A stretch of 46,730 bases of DNA from assembly GCA_964443785.1 (NCBI GenBank), contig CAYUER010000005.1, positions 1 to 46,730 of the forward strand, given 5' to 3'. Every line of letters starts with the position of its first letter. The stretch's first letter is position 1. Below are positions 1 through 8,328 of this stretch, piece by piece. The notes beneath the pieces were generated by a model that was not told where the DNA came from, did not search any database, and saw nothing but the letters and a program-made list of their open reading frames with translations. This DNA is from CALMZN01 sp964443785 (lineage in GTDB: Bacteria > Patescibacteriota > Patescibacteriia > UBA1558 > GWA2-36-10). The translations under genes and the position numbers were made by a program.

Positions 1-1493
1 ACTAATCTTTTGTCTGGTGAAAGACCAGCAATGCGCAAACCAGCTTTTTCTAACGCCTCTCGATAATCCATATTGAACTCGTAGCGGTGCCTATGACGCT
101 CATCAATGCGTGATTTTTGATAGGCCTTGTAGCTCAATGACTCTTTGTCCAAGACACAAGGATAAGAACCCAAGCGTAAAGTGCCGCCCTTTTCTTCTTC
201 GGCAGTATGCCCTGGTAAAATATGTATCACTGGATTGGCTGTTTTGGGATTCATCTCAGTCGAGTGAGCATCAGCTGTATTCAGTACATGTCGAGCAAAC
301 TCGATAGTCGCTACTTGCATGCCTAGACACAGACCTAAATATGGTTTTTTATTTTCTCGAGCATACTTGGCAGCCAAAATCTTGCCCTCTACTCCACGAT
401 GACCAAATCCACCAGGCACGACAATACCAGCTACTTTTTTTAATTTAGCATATTCAGCTTGATCATTTTTCTCAAGCTTGGCTGCATTGACCCAAATCAA
501 GTCCAAAGAAACATTGTTGTGATAACAAGCTGATTTCAAGGCCTCAATCACACTGATATAAGCATCGTGATTTTCATTGTATTTGCCCACCAAAGCTATG
601 GGCATTTTTTGTTTATGATTGGTGATTATTTTTTTGACCAAAGCTTCCCAATCATCCAGACGAGTTTTTCTTTTGGTTACTTGCAATTTATCAAAAATAA
701 TACTAGAAATGTGATGTTTTTTTTCAAAATTGATTGGCACCTCATAGATAGTCTTGACTGTCGGTGCTGGTATGACCGCTGACTCTGAAACATCAGAAAA
801 AAGAGCAATTTTTTGAATAGCTTCTTTGGTCACTGGCAAATCAGAACGCACCAAAATAATATCTGGCTGAATACCACGTCGATAGAGCTCCCGCACGGAC
901 ATTTGAGTTGGCTTGGTTTTGAGCTCACCGGAAGTTTTGAGGTATGGCAACAAGGTCAGGTGAACAAACAAAACATTGGACTGACCAATCTCCTGACGAA
1001 ATTGGCGAGCTGCTTCCAAATACGGCTCACCTTCGATATCACCGACTGTACCGCCAATTTCTACCAAAATAAAATCAGCCTTACTCTCGCTAGCTGCTTG
1101 CTTGATATAGTCTTTGATTTCATTGGTAATATGAGGGATGATTTGGATAGTTTTACCCAAATATGCCCCGCTCCGCTCGCCTTTTAATACTTTTTCATAA
1201 ATACGACCAGTCGTGAGATTGGATAGTCTAGTCAGGCTGACATCGATAAATCTTTCATAATGACCGAGATCAAGATCTGTCTCTGTACCATCATCAGTGA
1301 CATAAACTTCACCGTGCTGATAAGGACTCATAGTACCTGGATCGATATTCAGATAGGGATCAAGCTTCAAAGAAAAAACACTGAAACCAGCCGAACGCAA
1401 AATAGCGCCTATAGAAGCCGAGGCAATACCCTTGCCCAAGCCCGAACAAACGCCACCAGTGATAAAAATAAATTTTGGATGATCTACCAGCAC
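1..1493 (-). CDS. pyrG: CTP synthase (partial, C-terminus cut by window edge)
   Basis: CTP synthase makes CTP from UTP using ATP and glutamine, the last step of pyrimidine nucleotide synthesis in the cytoplasm. The translation opens with the amidoligase P-loop region (FITGGVCSGLGKG), followed by the substrate segment LDPYLNIDPGTMSP and DGTETDLDLGHYERF. The glutaminase half shows VPGGFGHRG and the nucleophile-bearing LGLCLGMQ. About 497 codons are visible; roughly 40 C-terminal residues of a usual 535-550 residue enzyme lie outside the window. I chose a GTG start at 1493, four bases after the rplI stop, because the conserved N-terminus begins a few codons later and no ATG fits. It is the last visible gene of the murA-S41 peptidase-rplI-pyrG run and is probably translated from a message shared with rplI. 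Confidence 0.95.
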   Translation of the reverse strand, partial: MLVDHPKFIFITGGVCSGLGKGIASASIGAILRSAGFSVFSLKLDPYLNIDPGTMSPYQHGEVYVTDDGTETDLDLGHYERFIDVSLTRLSNLTTGRIYEKVLKGERSGAYLGKTIQIIPHITNEIKDYIKQAASESKADFILVEIGGTVGDIEGEPYLEAARQFRQEIGQSNVLFVHLTLLPYLKTSGELKTKPTQMSVRELYRRGIQPDIILVRSDLPVTKEAIQKIALFSDVSESAVIPAPTVKTIYEVPINFEKKHHISSIIFDKLQVTKRKTRLDDWEALVKKIITNHKQKMPIALVGKYNENHDAYISVIEALKSACYHNNVSLDLIWVNAAKLEKNDQAEYAKLKKVAGIVVPGGFGHRGVEGKILAAKYARENKKPYLGLCLGMQVATIEFARHVLNTADAHSTEMNPKTANPVIHILPGHTAEEEKGGTLRLGSYPCVLDKESLSYKAYQKSRIDERHRHRYEFNMDYREALEKAGLRIAGLSPDKRL

Positions 1494-1497
1494 AATT

Positions 1498-1956
1498 TTA
1501 CTCTTTCTCGCTAGGCGATTTAATAATTATAGTGATCAAAACTTTTTCGTGATTTGGTAATTTCAAAGAAACCGGAAATTTACCAGTAGTTTTAAAAAAA
1601 TAATTTTCAACAAACCAATTGCTATGCAAATCTAAATTATAATTTTTTTTGACAAAAGCTATGATTTCATCAACACCAATACCAGCAAAGAGGTGATTTT
1701 TTTCTGAGGTCTTGCCAACAAAATTTAAACTTTGATTGTTTAGATTTTTGGTAATTTTGATATATTTAGCTTGCTGGGCAGCCAAATTTTTTTCTTGCTC
1801 ATCTTTTTGGTGTTGGACATGCTTGACGCTCGCTGTAGTAGCTAGAGTAGCTTTTTTTTGAGGTAAAAGAAAATTCATGGCATGCCCCTCACTGACATCT
1901 TTGATGTCACCCTTTTTACCTAGAGAGGGTATATTTTCTAATAAAATAACTTTCAT
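1498..1956 (-). CDS. rplI: 50S ribosomal protein bL9
   Basis: bL9 is a two-domain protein of the large ribosomal subunit that binds 23S rRNA near the L1 stalk. The N-terminal RNA-binding domain is clear (MKVILLENIPSLGKKGDIKDV, then GHAMNFLLPQKKA), followed by the long connecting helix (about residues 40-75) and the C-terminal domain (about 80-152). At 152 residues it has the normal family length. Its ATG overlaps the stop codon of the upstream S41 peptidase by one base (TAATG), so the two are probably translationally coupled. From general knowledge, some CPR lineages have lost bL9, so its presence narrows placement slightly towards Parcubacteria-like lineages; this is an inference. Confidence 0.95.
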   Translation of the reverse strand: MKVILLENIPSLGKKGDIKDVSEGHAMNFLLPQKKATLATTASVKHVQHQKDEQEKNLAAQQAKYIKITKNLNNQSLNFVGKTSEKNHLFAGIGVDEIIAFVKKNYNLDLHSNWFVENYFFKTTGKFPVSLKLPNHEKVLITIIIKSPSEKE

Positions 1957-3224
1957 TATTGCTTATTAATCAATTCTATAGCTTTATCCATTTGAGGATC
2001 TTGGTCGTTGTTATAATCATCGATAGTCAGCTCAACCAACTCATCAGGCGTGATGCCATCCGGCTCTATCGATGTACCCATTGGCGTGAGCCATTTGGCT
2101 ACGGTGATTTTGAGAGCAGAATCACTACGCAAATCAATCAATTGTTGGACAGAGCCCTTGCCATAAGTCTTTTGGCCAACCAATTGAGCAATATTATAAT
2201 CCTGTAGAGCACCAGCTAAAATTTCTGAAGCGGAAGCTGAACCCTCATTGACCAAAACAACTGTTTTGAATTTGCGCAAGCTAATACTACCGGCTGCCTT
2301 GTGTTCTAAATTTCTACTCTTATCAGCAAATTCTTCTCTGACTACTACTTGACCAGGCTCTAGCCAATAGCCAGCTAGATCCACGGCTTTGTCTAGATAG
2401 CCACCGGGATTGCCCCTTAAATCAATGATCAAACCCTTAGGATTGTCATTTAATATCTTACGCGCTGTATTTTCAAAAACTTTAGATGTATCATCATTGA
2501 AACTAGTAATCTTGATGACTGCGATGCCATTTTCTTTTTGGTAGCTGACGCTGGGGACACTGATTTTATCACGAGTAATGGTCACATCTTTGGCTGTGTT
2601 TTCTCCTTTGGATAATATAGACAAAGTGACTTTAGTTCCCTTTTCTCCACGGATAAAAGACACCACTTGATCAGCTGACAAATCTACTACATCTTTTTTA
2701 TCGACTGCCAAAATACGATCACCACTCTTGAGGCCAGCTTTCTCAGCTGGCGTACCTGGCAAAGCAGCGATAATCATAATCATATTATTTTTGCGACCAA
2801 TTTCTGCCCCAATACCAGAAAACTCTCCCTTCAAATCACTTTGAAACTCTTGAAAAGAATCTGGATCCATAAAAGTAGTATGCGGATCACCCAAGGCAGC
2901 AACCATCCCATAAATCGAGCCATAATAAAGTTTTGAATCATCGATCTTGGTCTTATCAATATATTCACCATGTAGTGTATCCCATACTTCCTGAAAAAGT
3001 TTGGTATCAATATTTTGGCTATTAGAAAAAATACTAGCCAAAGTATCACTAGTTTTGGTAATAATCTGCGCATCATCACTCTCGACATTGCTTTGACCCA
3101 AGAAAAAGCCAAACACAAAAGTCGCTACAATCACTAAGACCCACAGATAAGATTTTTTATAATGCTGATACCAAGGCTTTGATTGATTGCCAGATCCAGC
3201 CGCAAAAGTTTGAAATTGGTCCAT
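1956..3224 (-). CDS. S41 family carboxy-terminal processing peptidase (CtpA/CtpB-like)
   Basis: A membrane-anchored serine protease that cleaves at C-termini of envelope proteins. Residues 26-44 form an N-terminal membrane anchor with a positively charged cytoplasmic side, placing the catalytic part outside. A PDZ domain follows (about 130-215, with GIGAEIG and AGLKSGDRILAVD), then the S41 core with IIDLRGNPGGYLDKAV. The nucleophile is Ser331 in EGSASASEI and the general-base lysine is Lys356 in TYGKGSVQ; the 25-residue spacing matches CtpB-type enzymes, so the protease should be active. It sits between murA (3 bases upstream) and rplI. The family role in envelope protein maturation is established; the particular substrates here are unknown. 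Confidence 0.93.
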   Translation of the reverse strand: MDQFQTFAAGSGNQSKPWYQHYKKSYLWVLVIVATFVFGFFLGQSNVESDDAQIITKTSDTLASIFSNSQNIDTKLFQEVWDTLHGEYIDKTKIDDSKLYYGSIYGMVAALGDPHTTFMDPDSFQEFQSDLKGEFSGIGAEIGRKNNMIMIIAALPGTPAEKAGLKSGDRILAVDKKDVVDLSADQVVSFIRGEKGTKVTLSILSKGENTAKDVTITRDKISVPSVSYQKENGIAVIKITSFNDDTSKVFENTARKILNDNPKGLIIDLRGNPGGYLDKAVDLAGYWLEPGQVVVREEFADKSRNLEHKAAGSISLRKFKTVVLVNEGSASASEILAGALQDYNIAQLVGQKTYGKGSVQQLIDLRSDSALKITVAKWLTPMGTSIEPDGITPDELVELTIDDYNNDQDPQMDKAIELINKQ

Positions 3225-3227
3225 ATA

Positions 3228-4523
3228 TTATTCTACTGTCCTTTCTATCTTGGCGCCCAGGGCTGCCAAGCGTAGGTCTAGGGCTTCGTAGCCTCTATCA
3301 ACTTGATAAATATTATCCACTACACTAGTACCAGTGGCAGCCAAAGCAGCAATAATCAAAGTCGCTCCTGCTCGTAAATCAAAACTAGTAATTTCCTTGC
3401 CAAACAAAGCTGATGGGCCAATGATGATAATACGATGCGGATCAGACACCACAATGTTTGCTCCCATTTTTTTGAGCTCAGCTACATATTTCAAACGACC
3501 ATCATACATCCAGTCATGAATCAAAGATGTGCCCTCTGCTTGGGTCATCAAAACCGAAAATGGCTGCAACAAATCAGCAGCAAAACCCGGGTAAGGCATG
3601 TCGTGCAATTTTTTGATAGCCTTGAGCTCGACTTTACCACTGACTTTGATATTAGCTAGACGATAAGCGGGATTTTTATTTTCAGCTAAATACTCTATAT
3701 CTATTTTCAGACCAACCTCTCGATATTTTTCAATCTCCAAAGCCATAAAATGTGGAGCACAATTTTGGATTTCCAAATCTGAACGAGTAGCTCCAGCTAA
3801 ACAGATAAAAGTGCCAGTCTCTATTGGATCGGGCATGACATGATATTCAGTAGCGTGCAGAGCTTTGACACCCTTTACTCTCAAAGTATGTGTGCCAACA
3901 CCCTCAATCTCTGCTCCCATGGACTGCAAAAACCAACACAAATCTTGGACCGAAGGGTCAGCGGCTGCTATATTGATAGTAATAGCGCCATGATTTAAAG
4001 TCGCAGCCATGATCATATTTTCAGTCCCAGTGACCGAAAATTCACTCATAGTAATAGTATCGGCCGACGCTCTCTTTTTTTCCAAAATAAAAAACTTGCC
4101 ATCACTTTGGATATCAATGCCCAACTGCTCAAAGCCCATCAAGTGAGCATCCAAGGAACGAGCGCCAATCTGACAACCGCCAGGCTCTCTAGTTTTTAGC
4201 TTGCCAAATCTACTGACCAAAGCGCCCATCAATAATATTGAAGAACGCATAGTTTTAATCAGCTCCATATCTAGCTTTTCTGGATCAAGATTGGCATTAT
4301 CAATTTCTATGCTATTTTTGTCAGTCCAGACAACCTTGGAGCCCATAGAAACCAAGATTTGAATCATTTTTTTGACATCCTCAATGACTGGAACATTGTG
4401 TAGCTTTATTTTCTCTTTACACATGACTGTCGAGGCAATAATCGGCGTAGCAGCATTCTTGAAACCAGAAACTTTGATACTACCGTGTAGATGATTACCT
4501 CCTTGAATTATAAATTTAGACAT
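3228..4523 (-). CDS. murA: UDP-N-acetylglucosamine 1-carboxyvinyltransferase
   Basis: MurA transfers enolpyruvate from PEP to UDP-GlcNAc, the first committed step of peptidoglycan synthesis in the cytoplasm. The EPSP-synthase-like double domain is complete at 431 residues. Lys22-Asn23 (GFKNAA) match the substrate-binding pair, and Cys117 in REPGGCQIGAR matches the reactive cysteine, so this is the form expected to be alkylated by fosfomycin rather than the Asp variant. A longer reading frame extends to 4595, but its first 24 residues are not MurA-like and would overlap the divergent PEGA gene. I therefore use the ATG at 4523, which begins MSKFIIQGG and lies about 30 bases downstream of a good promoter. 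First gene of the murA-S41-rplI-pyrG operon. Confidence 0.95.
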   Translation of the reverse strand: MSKFIIQGGNHLHGSIKVSGFKNAATPIIASTVMCKEKIKLHNVPVIEDVKKMIQILVSMGSKVVWTDKNSIEIDNANLDPEKLDMELIKTMRSSILLMGALVSRFGKLKTREPGGCQIGARSLDAHLMGFEQLGIDIQSDGKFFILEKKRASADTITMSEFSVTGTENMIMAATLNHGAITINIAAADPSVQDLCWFLQSMGAEIEGVGTHTLRVKGVKALHATEYHVMPDPIETGTFICLAGATRSDLEIQNCAPHFMALEIEKYREVGLKIDIEYLAENKNPAYRLANIKVSGKVELKAIKKLHDMPYPGFAADLLQPFSVLMTQAEGTSLIHDWMYDGRLKYVAELKKMGANIVVSDPHRIIIIGPSALFGKEITSFDLRAGATLIIAALAATGTSVVDNIYQVDRGYEALDLRLAALGAKIERTVE

Positions 4524-4552
4524 AGTATAGTAATGATAAATTATCACCATAA

Positions 4553-4581
4553 ATAATACCCTAAAATCCATTTTCCAACAA
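4553..4581 (-). promoter_or_regulatory. Predicted sigma-70-type promoter for murA
   Basis: On the minus strand there is TTGTTG, a 17-base spacer and TATTAT, placing the transcript start about 25 bases before the murA ATG at 4523. The -35 box lies immediately beside the ATG of the divergent PEGA-domain gene, so the two genes share a very compact control region. Confidence 0.5.
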
Positions 4582-4582
4582 G

Positions 4583-5872
4583 ATGAACAAAACATTTAGT
4601 CGTTTTACTTATATTGGCTTTATTGCCCTATTTATCATCATAGCGCCGATTTTGATTTTTTATGCTTTAGGCTATCGCTACAATTGGACCAACCGCAATA
4701 TCGAAAAAAATGGTGCCCTCTATATCAAATCCTATCCCAGTGGAGCAGAGATTTATATTGATGAACAAAAAATCAAACCAAAAACTCCTACACAAGTAGT
4801 GGAGATTTCCTCTGGTAAATACAATATCACTGTCAAAAAAGACAAATATTTACCATGGAGTAAAAAGTTAGAAATTTATTCTGGAGAAACTACCTTTGCT
4901 GAAGATATAGTGTTATTTTTAGAAAATAGAGAAAAGACCAACCTTTCTACTGGTAGCCAACACTGGATAGTCAATAAGCAAAAAAACCAATACGCCCACC
5001 TCGATACCGAGAACAATCTCTATGTCACTAACATCGAGCAAGGCAAGACTCTCTTGGTTTTCAAATTTGACCAAAAATATGAGCTCAGAGATTGGTCACC
5101 TAATAACGCCGAAATATTACTCCAGCTAGCTGATCAATATTTTATCTTCAATCTTGACCAAAAGAAAACCCAAACCCTCAACATCGTAAGTCCTGACAAA
5201 ATACTCTGGGACAACAATGACGCCAACCTGATTTGGTACCAAAAAAATACCAAGATATACCGTCACTATCGCAATGCTCTCAACGCCAAAGATCTAGCCC
5301 TAGAAAGCGCTTGGCCTTTTGTTGATTTTGATTTGGCTGGTGATTATCTACTGACTCTGGCCAATACTGACAAAAACTATAGCTTTCAAAAAATAAAAAA
5401 ATTAAACCTCAGCGTTAGCGATTCTATTCACAATCTCAACCAAGGTTCTCTCAAGGCTTGGCAAGCTGATGACGAGCTGGTGATTTTTGCCCTAGGATCT
5501 GGACTCTATGTCAAAAAAATTGACAATGATCCAGTCATCATTCCCCATACTATTGCTGACATACACGACGAAAGGATACTCTATACCAATGGTTATGAAA
5601 CTAGCCTATATAATTTTAAAAAAGATTGGTCCGCCCTCATTGACCGCTCTTCCCAGATAGTTTCTGATGTTCTCTGGCATCCCAATGGTAGCTACTTCCT
5701 CAACGAAAGCAATGACCAAACTTATATCACTGAAATTGACGGCCGTGACAAAAGAAATACTTTTTCTCTTTTAGAAAACCCCCTCAAAAAATTATACTTA
5801 TTTAATAAAAAAGGCGATCGTTTGTTTGTGCTGACACCTGAAGAGAATTTTTACCTGACTATTCAGGAATAA
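4583..5872 (+). CDS. Membrane-anchored PEGA-domain protein
   Basis: 429 residues, function not known. Residues about 10-30 form one membrane helix with a short cytoplasmic N-terminus. A PEGA domain follows (about 44-112: ALYIKSYPSGAEIYIDEQ, then VEISSGKYNITVKKDKY), a small beta domain common in surface proteins and often involved in binding cell-wall or protein partners. The remainder (about 125-429) is rich in beta strands and repeating W/D motifs (LRDWSPNNAEILLQL, ILWDNNDANLIWY, DVLWHPNGSYFL) and resembles an irregular beta-propeller. It is transcribed alone, divergently from murA, and ends in a rho-independent terminator. The location next to murA suggests an envelope role, but that is inference. 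Confidence 0.8.
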   Translation: MNKTFSRFTYIGFIALFIIIAPILIFYALGYRYNWTNRNIEKNGALYIKSYPSGAEIYIDEQKIKPKTPTQVVEISSGKYNITVKKDKYLPWSKKLEIYSGETTFAEDIVLFLENREKTNLSTGSQHWIVNKQKNQYAHLDTENNLYVTNIEQGKTLLVFKFDQKYELRDWSPNNAEILLQLADQYFIFNLDQKKTQTLNIVSPDKILWDNNDANLIWYQKNTKIYRHYRNALNAKDLALESAWPFVDFDLAGDYLLTLANTDKNYSFQKIKKLNLSVSDSIHNLNQGSLKAWQADDELVIFALGSGLYVKKIDNDPVIIPHTIADIHDERILYTNGYETSLYNFKKDWSALIDRSSQIVSDVLWHPNGSYFLNESNDQTYITEIDGRDKRNTFSLLENPLKKLYLFNKKGDRLFVLTPEENFYLTIQE

Positions 5873-5880
5873 AAAAATAG

Positions 5881-5915
5881 AAAACACCGAATTCATCTAT
5901 TACCGGTGTTTTTTT
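5881..5915 (+). terminator. Rho-independent terminator after the PEGA gene
   Basis: The stem pairs AACACCG (5883-5889) with CGGTGTT (5904-5910), extended by A-U pairs, and is followed by a run of T. It starts 8 bases after the stop codon. Confidence 0.85.
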
Positions 5916-6013
5916 ATTATCTAATTTTATCTAGTCAAGCAAAAATAATATTTGATAAATTTTATTACGCAACAAATACTACAAAAAATGTAATAAACTA
6001 CTATATTTTCAAG

Positions 6014-6022
6014 TTATCCACA
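6014..6022 (+). promoter_or_regulatory. Single consensus DnaA box
   Basis: TTATCCACA is an exact match to the strong bacterial DnaA box. It lies 10 bases upstream of the lexA -35 box. No other box is seen nearby, so this is not evidence for an origin; it could be a transcriptional DnaA site or chance in AT-rich DNA. Confidence 0.3.
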
Positions 6023-6031
6023 CCATAATCC

Positions 6032-6061
6032 TTGACTTTCGCTTTTTGTTCGGTATATAAT
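6032..6061 (+). promoter_or_regulatory. Predicted sigma-70-type promoter for lexA
   Basis: TTGACT (6032-6037), an 18-base spacer and TATAAT (6056-6061). The predicted start near 6068 leaves a leader of about 75 bases that contains a long inverted repeat. The 5873-6144 intergenic stretch holds only the upstream terminator, the DnaA-box match, this promoter and that repeat. Confidence 0.8.
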
Positions 6062-6086
6062 GAAGTTAACGAGTTTGCAGGTTAGA

Positions 6087-6114
6087 AAGTTATAAAGTTT
6101 TAACTTTATAACTT
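6087..6114 (+). promoter_or_regulatory. 13-bp inverted repeat in the lexA leader
   Basis: AAGTTATAAAGTT (6087-6099) and AACTTTATAACTT (6102-6114) are perfect complements separated by two bases. It could be an operator for LexA autoregulation or a leader hairpin. It does not resemble the known E. coli or Bacillus SOS boxes. A related half (TAAACTTTAAAACTTTTTAA) follows just before the start codon. Confidence 0.5.
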
Positions 6115-6144
6115 GTAAACTTTAAAACTTTTTAACTCAATGCT

Positions 6145-6747
6145 ATGCCACAGCTTACTAAAAAACAAAAACAAATTCTCGACTATGTGACCGAGTTTAT
6201 CCAGCTCAATGGTTATGCTCCTAGCTATCGAGAAATTGCCGAATACTTTGGTCTCTCCTCTACAGCTACTGTTCATGATCATATCCGCGCTTTGGAGGAC
6301 AAGGGCCTGATTACCAGCACTCACAATGCTGCTCGCTCTCTGGAGCTGGTCAGCTACCGCTTTGGCAAGGCTATAGAGCTACCATTAGTCGGTCTGATAG
6401 CCGCTGGTGAACCTATTGAGGCTATAGAGCAAAATGAAACCATTAGCGTACCCCAAAATATGGCTAGAGATGAAAATAGCTATGTACTCAAAGTACGCGG
6501 TGACTCTATGATCGAAGATGGCATCTTGGATGGAGATTATGTCATTGTAGAGCGTAGTTTTTACCCACAAAATGGTGATGTAGTAGTAGCACTACTAGAC
6601 AATACTTATGCTACCCTCAAGCGTTATTACCGAGAAAAGGACCGTATTAGACTCCAGCCAGCCAATAGTACTATGCAGCCCATTTATGACAAAAACCCGG
6701 CTATCCAAGGTATTGTCAGGGGCGTCTTAAGAACTTTCAATCAATAA
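6145..6747 (+). CDS. lexA: LexA SOS repressor (S24 autopeptidase)
   Basis: LexA represses SOS genes and inactivates itself when RecA filaments form on damaged DNA. The 200-residue protein is full length. Residues 1-65 are the winged-helix DNA-binding domain (QILDYVTEFI, then YAPSYREIAEYFGLSSTATV). The cleavage bond Ala87-Gly88 lies in LIAAGEP, the nucleophile is Ser121 in VRGDSMIEDG and the general base is Lys159 in TYATLKRY, so all catalytic elements are present. There is a canonical promoter about 85 bases upstream and a 13-bp inverted repeat between promoter and start, a natural candidate for autoregulation. No obvious Shine-Dalgarno sequence precedes the ATG. A 47-residue protein follows one base after the stop codon. 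Confidence 0.96.
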   Translation: MPQLTKKQKQILDYVTEFIQLNGYAPSYREIAEYFGLSSTATVHDHIRALEDKGLITSTHNAARSLELVSYRFGKAIELPLVGLIAAGEPIEAIEQNETISVPQNMARDENSYVLKVRGDSMIEDGILDGDYVIVERSFYPQNGDVVVALLDNTYATLKRYYREKDRIRLQPANSTMQPIYDKNPAIQGIVRGVLRTFNQ

Positions 6748-6748
6748 T

Positions 6749-6892
6749 ATGGCTAAACGTAAAATCAAATTTTGGTACAGAAAAATGATGCTTAGTAAAG
6801 AAGATGAGCTTTTGAAAAAATATAGCCGTAAGATTATGATTGACCGTTATTTCAATATTTTACCCAAAAAACAAAGCCTCAAACTCATTTAA
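6749..6892 (+). CDS. Small basic protein downstream of lexA (47 residues)
   Basis: An uncharacterised 47-residue reading frame beginning one base after the lexA stop codon, so it is very probably co-transcribed and coupled. It is rich in Lys, Arg, Met and aromatic residues (MAKRKIKFWYRKMMLS, ending LPKKQSLKLI), predicted helical, with no membrane segment. The position suggests an SOS- or nucleic-acid-linked small protein, but the sequence itself gives no recognised motif. It could also be a chance frame; the tight spacing and clean start make a real gene more likely. Confidence 0.5.
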   Translation: MAKRKIKFWYRKMMLSKEDELLKKYSRKIMIDRYFNILPKKQSLKLI

Positions 6893-6894
6893 AT

Positions 6895-6935
6895 GCCTGC
6901 GAGTCAGGCCTGACGGGAGCTATCTTGCCGGATAC
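6895..6935. repeat. GC-rich palindromic patch between the small gene and rpmA
   Basis: A GC-rich island in AT-rich spacer. GTCAGGCCTGAC (6903-6914) is a perfect 12-base palindrome and GCCTG (6895-6899) can pair with CAGGC (6905-6909). It resembles the other dispersed GC-rich palindromes in this window, but is degenerate, and it has no T tract, so it is not a standard terminator. Confidence 0.4.
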
Positions 6936-6947
6936 CTCATGCTGGGC

Positions 6948-6976
6948 TTGACTTTTTTATATTTTTCCATTATACT
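6948..6976 (+). promoter_or_regulatory. Predicted sigma-70-type promoter for rpmA
   Basis: TTGACT (6948-6953), a 17-base spacer and TATACT (6971-6976), about 37 bases before the rpmA ATG. This gives rpmA its own transcript, separate from lexA. Confidence 0.8.
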
Positions 6977-7012
6977 ATTTTTACATTTTTAGCGAATAAT
7001 TTAAGTAAAAAT

Positions 7013-7291
7013 ATGGCACATAAGAAATCACAAGGATCTACAACCCTCGGCCGTGATTCCCAGGCTCAGCGCTTAGGAGTCAAATTGTTTGCCGGTCAAA
7101 AGGCCAAAGCTGGCGCTGTTTTAGTTCGTCAAAGAGGCACCAAATTCAAAGCTGGTGTAAATGTCAAAAGAGGTAAAGATGACACTCTTTTTGCTCAAGT
7201 AGCTGGCGCTGTAAAATTCCGCATGCTCAAGAAAAAGCGTTTTGATGGTAGTCTAAAAAATACCCGCTACATTGATGTAGTGACTGAATAA
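7013..7291 (+). CDS. rpmA: 50S ribosomal protein bL27
   Basis: bL27 sits at the peptidyl-transferase centre of the large subunit and its N-terminal tail touches the tRNA acceptor ends. The 92-residue product is full length, begins MAHKKSQGSTTLGRDSQAQRLGVK and keeps the conserved core GAVLVRQRGTKFKAG. There is no Firmicutes-style N-terminal extension needing proteolysis. It lacks the usual rplU (bL21) neighbour within the visible sequence, but a scaffold gap begins 15 bases after the stop, so downstream context is lost. It is transcribed from its own promoter. Confidence 0.96.
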   Translation: MAHKKSQGSTTLGRDSQAQRLGVKLFAGQKAKAGAVLVRQRGTKFKAGVNVKRGKDDTLFAQVAGAVKFRMLKKKRFDGSLKNTRYIDVVTE

Positions 7292-7306
7292 TTTTTGTAA
7301 ATTAAA

Positions 7307-7406
7307 NNNNNNNNNNNNNNNNNNNNNNNNNNNNNNNNNNNNNNNNNNNNNNNNNNNNNNNNNNNNNNNNNNNNNNNNNNNNNNNNNNNNNNNNNNNNNN
7401 NNNNNN
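7307..7406. other. Assembly gap (100 N)
   Basis: Exactly 100 undetermined bases, the usual placeholder for a scaffold join of unknown size. Linkage of rpmA to ftsX is therefore not demonstrated. Confidence 0.99.
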
Positions 7407-8324
7407 TTAAACTTTCAAATATTTTCTGACTGCAAACAAAGTGCTAGCCACATTTAAAAAGGCCAGGGCTAAAAATTGTCCACCAAAAATCAACAAAAAC
7501 TTACTCTGAAAATAACTAGTCAAATCTATCACATCTGTCCCCTGATAATATACATTGAGTGATGGTTGTAAAAAATTAGCTAATATAAAAACAAGTAAAA
7601 CTACCAAGGCCAAAGCTAATAATGCATAAAGTAAACTTTCTATGATGAAGGGCATCTGCACAAACCAATTGCTAGCTCCCACCAATTTGATGATCATAAT
7701 CTCGTCTTTGCGAGTATAAATACTCATGCGAATCGTATTGAATATCACTATGGCCGAAATCAAAATAAATATACCTATCAAATACCAGCTATAACGATTG
7801 ACCGAGTCGGCTATTTTGTTGATCTGCGTGATAAATTGTTCATAGTTATGAAAAGCACTACTCTCTATCAAGCTGGCATATTTATCTTGTTGTATAAAAT
7901 CTAGAATTTTTTGATACTGATTTAGATCATAGGCATTCACTGCTAGATTATAATTGAATGGATTTTCATCTTCACCAAAAATATCCAAAGCTTTCAGTAC
8001 AGAGCTATCGGCATTGCGTTCTTGAAATAAGCGCTTATTGTCTTCTGGGGTTATAATGGTGACTTTTTTTACCTCTGGTAAATATTTTAAATCATCATAA
8101 AGTGAGTCCAGATCTTCTTTGCTGATATTGGGCTTCAAAGAAACCAAAATATCTACTTTTTGCTCAACACCCTTGAGAGTGGCTTGCTTCAGATAGTCTA
8201 TGCCCAAGAGTAAGGTGACTGAAAAAATAGACAAAAACATCATGGTGATAGTAACTAGTGATAGCCAAAAATTTCTAAAAAAACCCTGTAAAGCAAATTT
8301 TATAATTCTAAAAAAACTATACAT
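7407..8324 (-). CDS. ftsX: Cell division ABC transporter permease-like protein FtsX
   Basis: FtsX is the membrane partner of FtsE; the complex sits at the division septum and switches on peptidoglycan hydrolases outside the cell. The 305-residue product has the expected layout: helix 1 at about 22-42, an extracytoplasmic domain of about 130 residues (VDILVSLKPNISKEDLDSLYDDLKYL), then three C-terminal helices. A longer frame reaches 8360 but overlaps ftsE; I prefer the ATG at 8324 (MYSFFRIIKFALQGFFRN), four bases after the ftsE stop, which gives the usual start. The stop codon lies directly at the scaffold gap, and the C-terminus looks complete. Confidence 0.92.
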   Translation of the reverse strand: MYSFFRIIKFALQGFFRNFWLSLVTITMMFLSIFSVTLLLGIDYLKQATLKGVEQKVDILVSLKPNISKEDLDSLYDDLKYLPEVKKVTIITPEDNKRLFQERNADSSVLKALDIFGEDENPFNYNLAVNAYDLNQYQKILDFIQQDKYASLIESSAFHNYEQFITQINKIADSVNRYSWYLIGIFILISAIVIFNTIRMSIYTRKDEIMIIKLVGASNWFVQMPFIIESLLYALLALALVVLLVFILANFLQPSLNVYYQGTDVIDLTSYFQSKFLLIFGGQFLALAFLNVASTLFAVRKYLKV

Positions 8325-8328
8325 ATTT

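Noticed and set aside
4524..4595. 24-residue N-terminal extension of MurA
   Set aside because: It covers the promoter and the start of the divergent gene and does not look like MurA; MSKFIIQGG at 4523 is the family start.
6014..6022. Chromosome origin at the DnaA box
   Set aside because: Only one box is present, and there is no dnaA or dnaN neighbour and no box cluster.
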